NCBI GenBank assembly: GCA_963703355.1
Contig: OY969813.1
Location: 1,302,001-1,366,000, forward strand
DNA from: Puia sp963703355
GTDB lineage: Bacteria; Bacteroidota; Bacteroidia; Chitinophagales; Chitinophagaceae
Reading direction: 5' to 3'
DNA: 64,000 nucleotides
Part shown: piece by piece, positions 1 through 9,000 of the stretch
Numbering within the stretch: position 1 is the first letter of the stretch
Layout of the letters: every line of letters starts with the position of its first letter
Translations under genes and position numbers: made by a program
The notes under the pieces: model-generated
The model's database searches: none
Told to the model about the DNA's origin: nothing
The model's input: only the letters and a program-made list of their open reading frames with translations

Positions 1-9
1 TATTGATTA

Positions 10-1275
10 TTAGTTTCCGGTTGTGTTTTTGAATTCGTATTGTGCCTGGATAAGTTGTATTGAATGAAGGATTTTCGATTGTCGAGCCAGGTTCTCATCA
101 TTTACTTTGGCGATATAATCATGGGTAGTCACCACGCCATTCTCCAACTGTGCTTTGGCAGCAATCGCTACAGCATTTCGCAGCGATATTAATTTTTCGT
201 CCTGACGAAGCAACGAGGCATATTTGATCATATGCTGACTTTGATTTTTCATTACCAGGTCCGTATTATATAAAAATGTTTCTTTATCGACGTCCACCGA
301 CTCCTTACTAATTTTCAGATAGTTTCTGTTATTCTTAAGCGTGTAGAGACTTCCCAGATTCCAGATCATTCTGACACCACCGATATACCATCCGCCAAAA
401 TTGTTATCGATGAAATTCAAAGTAGGTCTGCCATAGGCACCCTGAATAAATGCATCGAATTTTGGTAAATATGCCGATTTAAGAGCTCTGTCCTGCACGT
501 CAAATATTTGCTTGTTGAGATCATACAGGAGCAGTTCCGGTCTTTTAACCACAGCTTCCGTAACTATTTGCGGAGGCATTACCAACTGCGTATTTTCATC
601 CAGCGGCTGTCCAATAAAAACAGATAACATATCCGTATAAGCCTTCCTGTTGGATTTGAACTCTATATTCGCCATTTCGATGGTAGCTATCTCCGCGAGA
701 AATTCATCTACATTACTTTTTAAGGCGGTACCATTATCGAACGCAGCTTTTGCCTTTTCTGCCGAATTTTGAAAATTATCCCGGTTAATATTGTTCTGCC
801 TGATTTGTTCATCGATCAACAGGATAGAAAAATAAATCTGATTGATCCGGTCGTTAAGTTGATATAGCGCAACTTCAAGGCTTTGTTCCTGACTTGCTTC
901 ATTGGCCCGGATGATGTCTTTGTCATTCTTTGTTTTTCCTCCGTCGTAGATATTCTGATCAACTTCTGCCTGAATCTTATACTGATCTTTACTCAATGGC
1001 GGAATGAGTATTCCCGGACCACCACCAATTACTTTCTGAAAATCGATTGTCTCTGACTGATAAGTAGCCTGCCCCCCAATCGAAAACTGAGGCAACCAGC
1101 CTTTGCCGGCATTTTCGATCGAGTAGTCGCTGCTTCGCGCGATCAGGTCATGTTTTTTGATCAGCGGATAATTTTGTCTCGCCAGGGCATAACATTTTTC
1201 GAGCGTATAAATAGTCGTCTGTGCCTGAACAAAGAATCCTGCCAGAAGAAGACCCATTAAAAAAAACTGTTTCAT
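10..1275 (-). CDS. TolC family outer-membrane efflux protein
   Basis: Outer-membrane channel component of a type I or RND-type export system, predicted to form a trimeric barrel plus periplasmic coiled-coil tunnel. The 421-residue product starts with a clear signal peptide (MKQFFLMGLLLAGFFVQAQ) and carries the long glutamine/asparagine-rich helices typical of the family, e.g. the pair of helical repeats around residues 120-220 and 320-410. Length is normal for Bacteroidota TolC-like proteins. The stop codon is at base 10, so partner pump genes probably lie to the left, outside the window. A TetR regulator lies 26 bp upstream on the same strand, so the two are probably one operon with the regulator first. 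The family assignment is firm; the substrate is unknown. Confidence 0.9.
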   Translation of the reverse strand: MKQFFLMGLLLAGFFVQAQTTIYTLEKCYALARQNYPLIKKHDLIARSSDYSIENAGKGWLPQFSIGGQATYQSETIDFQKVIGGGPGILIPPLSKDQYKIQAEVDQNIYDGGKTKNDKDIIRANEASQEQSLEVALYQLNDRINQIYFSILLIDEQIRQNNINRDNFQNSAEKAKAAFDNGTALKSNVDEFLAEIATIEMANIEFKSNRKAYTDMLSVFIGQPLDENTQLVMPPQIVTEAVVKRPELLLYDLNKQIFDVQDRALKSAYLPKFDAFIQGAYGRPTLNFIDNNFGGWYIGGVRMIWNLGSLYTLKNNRNYLKISKESVDVDKETFLYNTDLVMKNQSQHMIKYASLLRQDEKLISLRNAVAIAAKAQLENGVVTTHDYIAKVNDENLARQSKILHSIQLIQAQYEFKNTTGN

Positions 1276-1301
1276 ATATACTCGTTGATTGGTATTTTAG
1301 T

Positions 1302-1931
1302 CTATTTAACTTTCAGTAACGCCTTGCACCATACCGGAAGTAATTTTTTTCTATCCAACATCATCTGCCTGTGTTTCATTTCATCCAGTTCCGTAATTCG
1401 CATGAACACCGGTTTCATCAGAAAAGGGAAAATGGTCATCCCTAACATACTGAGTAAAAACTGCAGAGGATCCTGATCAGGCTTTTTTTCACGCAGCTGT
1501 TTTATGAACACCGAATTTTTCAGAAAATCTTTTTTTGGCATCGCATTGAGTACGATGGCAGGGTTATTTCTCGACTCGCCCAGAATAAAAAAAGGAATAT
1601 CCGGATTCTCAAGCAACATGTCCGTATATATAGATACAATACCTTCAATCTTCATTTCCAGCGAACTCGTTTCATCATACATAATGGGACCTATGAATCC
1701 AAAAAACTTTTGCATTTTCTCCAGGTAAATAATTTCAAAAAGCTTTTCCTTGCTTCTGAAGTAGTAGTTTAATAAGGCGAGGTTAATGCCCGCCTCCTCG
1801 GCAATATCCCTGGTTCTGGTAGCGGCAAATCCTTTACTTGTAAAAACACTCCGAGCTGCCTCTTTTATTTTTTCTTCTGTTGACAGATCCCTTTTATTAT
1901 CCTTTTTTTGATCAGGCTTCTTTTGCTTCAT
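1302..1931 (-). CDS. TetR/AcrR family transcriptional regulator
   Basis: DNA-binding repressor of 209 residues. The N-terminal TetR helix-turn-helix is obvious around residues 20-65 (EKIKEAARSVFTSKGFAATR followed by TRDIAEEAGINLALLNYYF). The C-terminal ligand-binding part is not diagnostic. A lysine-rich tail (MKQKKPDQKKDNKRD) precedes the domain. The downstream same-strand gene encodes a TolC-like channel, so the likely role is repression of an efflux operon, as is common for this family. A palindrome immediately upstream (1973-1988) is a plausible operator. The start is supported by a promoter box only four bases upstream of the ATG, which would give a leaderless message. Confidence 0.92.
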   Translation of the reverse strand: MKQKKPDQKKDNKRDLSTEEKIKEAARSVFTSKGFAATRTRDIAEEAGINLALLNYYFRSKEKLFEIIYLEKMQKFFGFIGPIMYDETSSLEMKIEGIVSIYTDMLLENPDIPFFILGESRNNPAIVLNAMPKKDFLKNSVFIKQLREKKPDQDPLQFLLSMLGMTIFPFLMKPVFMRITELDEMKHRQMMLDRKKLLPVWCKALLKVK

Positions 1932-1935
1932 ACGG

Positions 1936-1968
1936 CAAATGTATAATCAAAAAATTAAATTAACCAAA
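1936..1968 (-). promoter_or_regulatory. Bacteroidota-type promoter of the tetR-tolC operon
   Basis: Read on the minus strand there is TACATTTG (1936-1943), an exact match to the Bacteroidota -7 consensus TAnnTTTG, and TTTG (1965-1968) 21 bases further upstream as a -33 element. The ATG begins four bases after the -7 box, so the predicted transcription start falls on or next to the start codon. This is sequence matching only; no start site has been measured. Confidence 0.6.
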
Positions 1969-1972
1969 CATT

Positions 1973-1988
1973 TTAATCATTTGATTAA
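1973..1988. promoter_or_regulatory. Palindrome, candidate TetR operator
   Basis: TTAATCA-TT-TGATTAA is a perfect inverted repeat with 7-bp arms and a 2-bp spacer, lying directly beside the -33 element of the tetR promoter. TetR-family repressors commonly bind such palindromes in their own promoter. The sequence is AT-rich, so chance is a real alternative. Confidence 0.4.
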
Positions 1989-2062
1989 TTTATTTGATAT
2001 AACAATTCTACCAAAAGAATTGCAGGCAAATGGAATGCTTACCTGTTTTCTCTGAGCTCTTT

Positions 2063-2089
2063 TTGGATAATTTCCAATTCGTAATATTG
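2063..2089 (+). promoter_or_regulatory. Promoter of the 85-residue TPR-like gene
   Basis: TTG (2063-2065, inside a TTTTTG run) and TAATATTG (2082-2089, one mismatch to TAnnTTTG) are separated by 16 bases. The ATG at 2094 starts four bases after the box, so the message may be leaderless. Confidence 0.4.
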
Positions 2090-2093
2090 TACT

Positions 2094-2351
2094 ATGGAAT
2101 TTAAGTCAGTGGACGATTTCAGGAAATCTCTTAAGGGTGATCTGCCCCGGGATACCTTTTCGGTATATGAAAAAGCGCTCTGGTGGGCGGGCATGGGGAA
2201 CTGGGAGCGTGCGCATGATCTTGTACAGGATTTGGAAGACAGAAAAGCCTACAGGATTCATGCATACCTCCACAGACAGGAAGGTGATCTCTCCAATGCA
2301 TCATACTGGTATTCAAAAGCAGCAACCCAAATGCCATCCTGCAATCTGTAA
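2094..2351 (+). CDS. Small TPR-like hypothetical protein
   Basis: An 85-residue soluble acidic protein with no signal peptide or membrane segment. The second half resembles a degenerate tetratricopeptide pair: WERAHDLVQDLEDRKAYRIH followed by AYLHRQEGDLSNASYWYSKA, with the alternating large and small residues expected of helical hairpins. It stands alone between the leftward tetR and the convergent NagB-family gene. A plausible promoter lies just upstream. I recognise the general type (short TPR-like orphan) but know no function. It is read as real because of its promoter, its typical codon use and its position free of overlap with other genes. Confidence 0.65.
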   Translation: MEFKSVDDFRKSLKGDLPRDTFSVYEKALWWAGMGNWERAHDLVQDLEDRKAYRIHAYLHRQEGDLSNASYWYSKAATQMPSCNL

Positions 2352-2425
2352 CAGGAATGGGAAACGTTAGTGAAGGAAAATTTGTAAATTCTTATTTTAC
2401 TTCCACATCAATGGCAGCCGTTTTT

Positions 2426-2460
2426 ACTCCCATACTCCCATACTCCCATACTCCCATACT
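2426..2460. repeat. 8-bp tandem array ACTCCCAT x4
   Basis: Four perfect consecutive copies of ACTCCCAT (2426-2457) plus the first three bases of a fifth. The array ends two bases before the stop codon of the leftward NagB-family gene and lies between two convergent genes. It resembles the 8-bp unit at 57.9 kb (ACTCTTAT/ACTCCTAT phase). Confidence 0.95.
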
Positions 2461-2462
2461 TT

Positions 2463-3176
2463 CTATGGTTTTGCTTCAGCGTCTACCAGACAAACCGCAT
2501 TGCTGTGCAGCCATAAAAAAGAAGCGGGTAGTTCTGTACTGATTTTCTTTTTCAACAACGCAGCAGTTATCGCACGCTTTTTCATACCGCTTATGATAAG
2601 CAGAATAAATCTTGATTTTAAAATATCTGCCATGCCAAGCGTAAGTCCATAAGAAGGTTTTGTTCCCATTTCTTTTACCATAGAATGTGTTAATGAAGTT
2701 TCAGACAGTTTCGCAACATGCACACCCGCTTCGAGGGAAGTGCCGGGTTCATTTAATGCCAGGTGACCATTCATACCCAATCCCACGATACAAATGTCTA
2801 TGGGTCCTTTTTTCTTTATTTCCTCCTGAATGCGGATACACTCTTTTTCGGGGTCACGCGGATCACTTTGAAAAGATATATACCGGCTGCTTTCAATTTT
2901 CAAAGGTTTTATTACATGGTTTTGCAAAAAGCTTTCACAAGTACCAGGGTTGTTCATCGGCACGCCACCCCATTCGTCCAGCTTAAGAATCCGAATCCCT
3001 GAAAATAGCTCCCGTTGCTTTTTATATTCCTGATGTAATAAATCATATAGCCTTTCCGGACTATTCCCTGTTGCAGCGCAGAGAAGCGCATCTTTTTTTT
3101 GTCTTAATTCCGTTAATACGAGAGTAGCAGCTTCTTTGCTGATGGATTCGTAAGAATCCAGTCTCACAATCTTCAT
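2463..3176 (-). CDS. NagB-family amino-sugar-6-phosphate isomerase/deaminase
   Basis: Cytosolic sugar-phosphate isomerase fold (NagB/RpiA/DeoR superfamily), 237 residues. Relative to E. coli NagB the alignment is offset by five. D67 (LKLDEWGG) matches D72, H138 and E143 (GHLALNEPG) match H143 and E148, but the catalytic Asp141 position is Asn136 (GLGMNGH). Glucosamine-6-phosphate deaminases normally keep the Asp, so a related reaction such as galactosamine-6-phosphate isomerisation is more likely than canonical NagB activity. It is last in the leftward set DUF1080 hydrolase, Gfo/Idh/MocA oxidoreductase, isomerase, with 14 bp separating it from the oxidoreductase gene, which suggests co-transcription and a role in sugar breakdown. 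Confidence 0.82.
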   Translation of the reverse strand: MKIVRLDSYESISKEAATLVLTELRQKKDALLCAATGNSPERLYDLLHQEYKKQRELFSGIRILKLDEWGGVPMNNPGTCESFLQNHVIKPLKIESSRYISFQSDPRDPEKECIRIQEEIKKKGPIDICIVGLGMNGHLALNEPGTSLEAGVHVAKLSETSLTHSMVKEMGTKPSYGLTLGMADILKSRFILLIISGMKKRAITAALLKKKISTELPASFLWLHSNAVCLVDAEAKP

Positions 3177-3190
3177 TTAAGTAATTTATT

Positions 3191-4714
3191 TTAAAGCTTT
3201 AGTTCACCCCAACCTTCCCGATAGGTTCTCTTAATAAACTGATTGGCCTGTTCAAAATTGGTAATGCGCATATTGGCTCCATCCCATTGATAGTTAATAT
3301 AACGTCCCGGGAATTGTAAGGATTCAAGTTCACCGTACACCGGATCCTTGCGTTTTATTTTCTCCTGAATATTGAAACTTCGTAACATCAGGTTACCAAG
3401 TAACACGGTTTCTGTTAACGGTCCCGCATAACCGACAAACGGCGAATCCACTTCGGCATTTCCGTATCCTGCGATGCAGGCATCCACCCATTGCCACCAG
3501 TGACCATCCATATCGCCTTCAACACGGGGATATTTTTTAGGCACGTGAACGTCTTTATTCAAAGACAAAGGAAGAAGGCGCGGATAACTGCCGCCCCAGC
3601 CACAGGAGACTTTTCCCTTAGAACCTATAAATAAGGTTCCTCCTTCATTGTCATTGTCTTTTGGCCAGTCGAAAAGTGCTTCATACATATTCACTGAAGG
3701 ATCTAATTCGTTGATCCGTTGTGGCACGATGCCTCCGTCCATCCAGAAAAGATCAAGTGTTTTTCCATTCTTTAACGGAAAATTGAATTTAATAGAACTC
3801 GATACAGGACCACTTTGTGGATAAACACCTTCTTTGAAAATACCCTTGTAAACAGTACTTGCACTTCCTGAAATCTCTGTCGGATAACCCAATTCGAGTA
3901 GTTTAAAAGGTGGTCCGATAATATGACAACCCATATCGCCGAGTGCACCTGTTCCAAATTCCCACCATCCCCTCCAGTTAAAAGGAACCAGGTTATCGAT
4001 ATAATCTGTTTTCTGTGCAGTGCCCAGCCATAGATCCCATTTTAATTCTTTGGGTACCGGAGGTTTGTCTGTCGGCCATGCAATACCCTGCGGCCAAACC
4101 GGACGATCGGTCCAGCAATACACTTTTTCTATTTCACCAATTAAACCTGCCTCAAACCATTCGCGCATCGTCCTCATACCATCGCAGGATGCACCCTGGT
4201 CACCCATCTGTGTAACTACTTTAAATTTTTTGGCCGCTTCTGTTAAAACCCTTGCTTCATAGATGTCATGGCTCAATGGTTTCTGTAGATAAAGGTGTTT
4301 TTTCATCGCCATGGCGCTGTACCCAACAATCGCATGATTGTGATCGGGAATGGCTACGGATACTGCGTCAAAATTTTTATGCTCTTTATCAAATAATTCG
4401 CGCCAGTCGTAGTAGAATGTTGCTTTAGGAAATTCTGCCCGTCTTTTAGCAGCCGGACGATCATCCACATCACATAGAAAAGCGATCTCGGCATTTTTTT
4501 TCGGCGCAGCAGCATAATGATGAATATCATTCTCTGCTTCACCGCCTGTTCCTATGGCAGCGATATATAATTTATCACTGGGAGCCGTAAAACCTACGCC
4601 GCCCAGCACATGTCGTGGAACTATATAAAATCCTGCTGTTGCCATGGCAGCTTTTCTGATGAACTCATTTCTGCTCAGCGACTTTTTGCCATCCGTGTTT
4701 TTCTTTATTTCCAT
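3191..4714 (-). CDS. Gfo/Idh/MocA family NAD(P)-dependent oxidoreductase, exported type
   Basis: 507-residue dehydrogenase-like protein. Residues 15-40 form a Tat-like leader (SLSRNEFIRKAAMATAGFYI) in which the second arginine of the twin pair is Asn. The Rossmann part follows (KLYIAAIGTGGEAENDIHHY, then CDVDDRPAAKR), and EKPLSHD-like motif QKPLSHDIYEA near residue 145 is the conserved substrate/cofactor loop. The C-terminal alpha/beta domain contains the GDMGCHI signature. Bacteroidota proteins of this type act on glycosides at the ring 3-position or on inositol-like sugars. The gene sits 36 bp downstream of a DUF1080 protein, a family now linked to 3-keto-glycoside hydrolysis, and 14 bp upstream of a sugar isomerase, so a joint sugar-oxidation pathway is likely. 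Confidence 0.9.
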   Translation of the reverse strand: MEIKKNTDGKKSLSRNEFIRKAAMATAGFYIVPRHVLGGVGFTAPSDKLYIAAIGTGGEAENDIHHYAAAPKKNAEIAFLCDVDDRPAAKRRAEFPKATFYYDWRELFDKEHKNFDAVSVAIPDHNHAIVGYSAMAMKKHLYLQKPLSHDIYEARVLTEAAKKFKVVTQMGDQGASCDGMRTMREWFEAGLIGEIEKVYCWTDRPVWPQGIAWPTDKPPVPKELKWDLWLGTAQKTDYIDNLVPFNWRGWWEFGTGALGDMGCHIIGPPFKLLELGYPTEISGSASTVYKGIFKEGVYPQSGPVSSSIKFNFPLKNGKTLDLFWMDGGIVPQRINELDPSVNMYEALFDWPKDNDNEGGTLFIGSKGKVSCGWGGSYPRLLPLSLNKDVHVPKKYPRVEGDMDGHWWQWVDACIAGYGNAEVDSPFVGYAGPLTETVLLGNLMLRSFNIQEKIKRKDPVYGELESLQFPGRYINYQWDGANMRITNFEQANQFIKRTYREGWGELKL

Positions 4715-4750
4715 TATAAATATTTGAAATGATATGTAAAGACCGTTTTC

Positions 4751-5467
4751 TCAGGGCAGCGAATGTCCAGGCAAGGCCTGCACGGCGATTTCTTTAAAAA
4801 AAACCACACTGTGATCGCTCTCGTTTTGCAAACCGACATATCCTTCATTGGGTCTGATCCCCCGGTAAGGTTCAAAATCAAATTTTCGCACCGTAGTCGG
4901 TTGCCCCTCTGTATAGTCAGTTACCATTTCACCATTTAACACAACGATGGTGCGTGGTCCATCCAGTGTAATCTCCATCGTGTTCCATTGCGGCCCGGGT
5001 TTGCCCGATTTCGACATGGGCTTTGTAAGCGAATAGAGCGTGCCGGAAATATGGTATTCATCTTCATTGGAGGTTTCCGGATGATTGTCGATCTGTACTT
5101 CATAACCATAAAAAACAGGCATCCAGGGTTCAAGGGGCTCGATGGGGATTCTGATGAATACTCCGGAATTGTCGTTAAATGTTTTCATTTTAAAAACGAC
5201 GCGTATTTTGCAATTGCCGAATTTGTTTCCCGCATAATATGTCAAACCCATCCCACCCTGCGTTTGCATGAGTCCATCACTAACGATCATACTTCCCGGA
5301 CCGACATGTTTCCAGCCATCCAGATTTTGTCCGTTAAATAGTTGTTTCCAGTCCGAAGTGTCATTTTTTAGAAAACTGCCGGAAAACAGGTAGGCTGATT
5401 GGGGAGGCACCGTCCAGGCACTGACAGAAATCACGAGAATAAGTGCAGCAAGCATCGTCTTTTTCAT
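4751..5467 (-). CDS. DUF1080 (3-keto-disaccharide hydrolase-like) secreted protein
   Basis: 238 residues with an N-terminal signal peptide (MKKTMLAALILVISVSAW). The rest is a single concanavalin-like DUF1080 domain: DWKQLFNGQNLDGWKHVG opens it, and GVFIRIP, YEVQID and the DYTEG...PYRGIRPNEGYVGLQN stretch near the end are typical. Members have been tied to cleavage of 3-keto-glycosides; many are only annotated as DUF1080. First gene of a leftward three-gene set with the oxidoreductase and isomerase, which fits a periplasmic pathway that oxidises a disaccharide and then hydrolyses it. The exact substrate cannot be read from the sequence. Confidence 0.88.
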   Translation of the reverse strand: MKKTMLAALILVISVSAWTVPPQSAYLFSGSFLKNDTSDWKQLFNGQNLDGWKHVGPGSMIVSDGLMQTQGGMGLTYYAGNKFGNCKIRVVFKMKTFNDNSGVFIRIPIEPLEPWMPVFYGYEVQIDNHPETSNEDEYHISGTLYSLTKPMSKSGKPGPQWNTMEITLDGPRTIVVLNGEMVTDYTEGQPTTVRKFDFEPYRGIRPNEGYVGLQNESDHSVVFFKEIAVQALPGHSLP

Positions 5468-5575
5468 ATTGGCAATCGTTTGAATCCACCCAAGGTATTA
5501 TATTTTTTAATGAAAACCAGTCATGGTGAATCGGAATGAAACACAGAACTTAGTAGCCAGGAATTTTCAGGAATT

Positions 5576-5965
5576 ATGTATGTCAGTACGGATATTAAAA
5601 CTATTTCCAGCCCGATACATGTATCAGAAACGGTGGCCCTGCTGAAGAAACGATTACAGGAACATGGAATGACAATTTACTGTCATATTGATCAGCAAGC
5701 TGAAGCTTTTAAGTCGGGACTTCAATTAAACCCCTTACAACTTTTAATTTTTGGAAATCCGAAGGGAGGCATTCCACTCATGAATGCCAACCCCATTTGC
5801 GGACTTGACCTACCGCTGAAACTTCTGGTATGGGAGGACGAACAAAAAAAGATTTGGGTCAGCTATAATTGCTTCGGATATCTAAAAAAAAGGTTTGATC
5901 TTCCCGAAATTCCGATCCAAAATATTTCCAAAGTGGAATCGATCATTCTTGACGCATTAACGTAA
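5576..5965 (+). CDS. DUF302 domain protein
   Basis: 129-residue soluble protein filling one DUF302 domain. The features are an N-terminal strand-helix (SETVALLKKRLQEHGMTIYC), the central LLIFGNPKGGIPLMNANPIC motif and the closing LPLKLLVWEDEQKKIWVSY strand, all characteristic of the family. DUF302 proteins are small alpha/beta proteins of unknown biochemical function, often found near redox or stress genes. It stands alone, 105 bp before the hybrid kinase gene and transcribed the same way, so co-regulation is possible but not shown. Confidence 0.85.
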   Translation: MYVSTDIKTISSPIHVSETVALLKKRLQEHGMTIYCHIDQQAEAFKSGLQLNPLQLLIFGNPKGGIPLMNANPICGLDLPLKLLVWEDEQKKIWVSYNCFGYLKKRFDLPEIPIQNISKVESIILDALT

Positions 5966-6070
5966 ACCTTCATTGAGAAAATGTCCAAATAAAATAAATT
6001 ACAACTGCCTTGTTTAACCGCGAACCCTTATTATTTCTCAGCCTCTTAAAAATACCATAAATTTATAGCT

Positions 6071-9000
6071 ATGCGCAAAGCAACCCCTTCATTCTCTTTG
6101 CTTACCATAGCAATTCTTTTTATTTTTATTTTATCGTCGTGTAATAATCAGGCTGTAAATGTTCCCTTCCCTTTTGGTGACAGCGGATATCCGCAACCGG
6201 TCACATTGCCACTGAAATTTAATGCACCAAAAAAATTAAACTGGATTGCTATCAAAACCGGCGCTATCAAACCGTCCGTCATGAAGTTTGATATCAATGC
6301 CCTGCCCAATACAAATTACGACCCCACAGGTTTCAAACCCATCGCTAAACCTGCAGAGACAATACATTTTGATTATAGTTCGCTGCCCGAACATCCATTT
6401 AATCTGGAAAAAAAACCAGACAACCCGCTCGGATTTAAGACCTACATATTAGATGTCCCTTTAATTTCGAAAGCGGGTCAAATAAGTTTGAAATACAACA
6501 GTCCCATTTCTATTTATGAAATTGGTATTGCCCAGGCATTGCATGAAAAAGTAATTCTCAGTTTACTTAAAGACAAAAATGGAATTGTCTGGATAGGAAC
6601 CCAAACCAAAATCTACAAGTACGACGGGGAAAATTTGATCACCGTTTTGCAAAAACCTGCAGCTGGTTTAATTGAAGACAGGTCCGGAAAAATTTGGTTT
6701 ATAAGTGAGCTGGGGATCGGAGCAATCGATACAAAGTCGGGCGTATATGGTTTTACGGACAAATTCAACGCCCCTTTTCCAGGTCTTCCCAAAATGATTC
6801 TTGATCACGAGGGGAATATCTGGATTACACAAACCGACAATAAGGGAATTGAAATTGTAAATCCGAAAACCGAAACGTACAAAGAGCTGGGAAAAGAGGA
6901 CGGGTTTACCGGCCGATGTTATGGATTATCTGAAGATGAGAAAAACAACATATGGGTAGCTACAATAGGTGGCGGACTTAATATCATCGACCGCGGAGCG
7001 GGAGAGATCAAATATCTCACAAAATCAAATGGGATTATCAATGATACATTACACGCGATGACGCGGGATAAAAAGGGCCGGATATGGGCAGCATATAAAC
7101 ATGGTGGCATTTTAGAGATAGATATTAATCAGGGGACGGTGACGAACTATGGTAAAATGCAGGGGCTTGAACACGAGAACACCTATACCTTAATAAGCGA
7201 TAATCTGGGCCAGATCTGGATGGGCACGAGATCAGGTTTATGCATATTGGATCCAGTAAGGGGACTGATAAAAAAGTTTGGGGACATTGATGGTACTCCA
7301 GGCGATTTTATACTTGATTTAATGATGGATGATAAACATAAAATGTGGGTCGGAACCTATAGTGCAGGGATATTAGTTATTGATCAAAATGCCGCAACCA
7401 TTCATTCTCTTCCGAATAAAACCATTTCAAGCCTTTTCGAGGACGCCGATGAGAATATCTGGATTGGTGGTAATGGATCCGGAATTACTATTTTAAACAG
7501 AGATAAGGGAACTTCGAAGTCGCTGGATAAACAACATGGTATCGCTGATGATTTTATACAATCGTTTTCTCAGTTTAACGGTAATATATGGATTACCAGC
7601 AATGGGGGACTCGATATTATTGATTCCAAAAATAAAACACTCAGTCATACGGGACGAAAAGAAGGTTTAAATACCGACACCGTTTATTCCATATTGAAAG
7701 ATAAATATGATAATGTCTGGTTTACCGGACCATCGGCAGGCATTGAAATAATGGATTCTGCCAAAACCAATATAAAACTGGCGACAACAAAAACCGGATT
7801 AAGCGACAATGCAATCTCCGCCATTAAGGAAGACAAAAATGGCCTTATCTGGATAGCTACGAATAACAAAGGACTGGATGTAGTTGATCCGGTTACCTGG
7901 ACCATTCAAAATCTGAGTAACGTTCCTGGTCTGAACGACACCTGTTACAAAGTTTTATTGCCCGACAAATATGGCAGGATGTGGGTAGGTACTGATAAAG
8001 GAATTTATGTCATAGATAAAAACCAGGGTACGATTACCAATATCAGCACCAGGGAAGGTCTTTCAAATGATTATATTTCTTCTTTGCTTGAATATAAAGA
8101 TCAGGTAGTTGCCGCTGCTCACGAGAAAGTCAATATTATTACAGCACCACCGTATACAAGTGATTCCGGAAAATCAGCAGCTGGTAAATGGACCATTTCA
8201 TTTCTATCTAAATCAGAAGGTCTTGTATTAGGTGCACAGGCCTGGGACGTGAATGCAATGACCAAAAAAGGTAAATATCTCTGGGGAGGCACGGGTGTAA
8301 CCACCATCGAAGAGATCAGGGAGACCGTGGATAGTACGCCCACATTTATTACTGGTTTAATGATTATGAACCAGAACATGAGTTTTGCTAATCCCTCTAT
8401 GTATGCAAAGCACGATACCATACGGACCGTGGACTCATTTTATGTGAAGGGGCAGGTTCCTGCTCATTCGCCTTACCAGCAGCAGGGAGACTTTACCTGG
8501 GACAGCGTATCAGAGCAATACGGGATACCGGTTAATCTTAAGATTCCTTATAATCAGAACTATATACAATTTCAATTTGCACAGGCTCATACCGGAAGGG
8601 AAGATTCCGTTCTTTATTCTTATATTCTGGAAGGTATTGACAAACGATGGAGCGCTATATCCAATAAGACAACCACCGATAATTATCTCAATCTTCCCCC
8701 GGGAGATTATGTATTTAAGGTATGCAGCCGCGATCTGGGAGGTCATTGGGGAAAACCAGCCGTTTTTAGTTTTACGATCACACCTCCCTGGTGGAAGACC
8801 TGGTGGGCGTATGCAATTTGTATTTTATCCCTGGTCGGTCTTTTGTGGTGGTTCATCCACTATCGTTCAAAAAAATTACTCGATGAAAATCGTTTACTGG
8901 AAGACAAAATATCGGAAAGAACGAGAGAAGTAAAACAACAGGCAGATGAACTATCAACAGTAAACCAAATTAGCCAGGCCCTGGTTAGCCAGGAAGATTT

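Noticed and set aside
8577..8933. 118-codon frame inside the hybrid kinase
   Set aside because: Same-strand shadow of the Y_Y_Y domain region in another frame.
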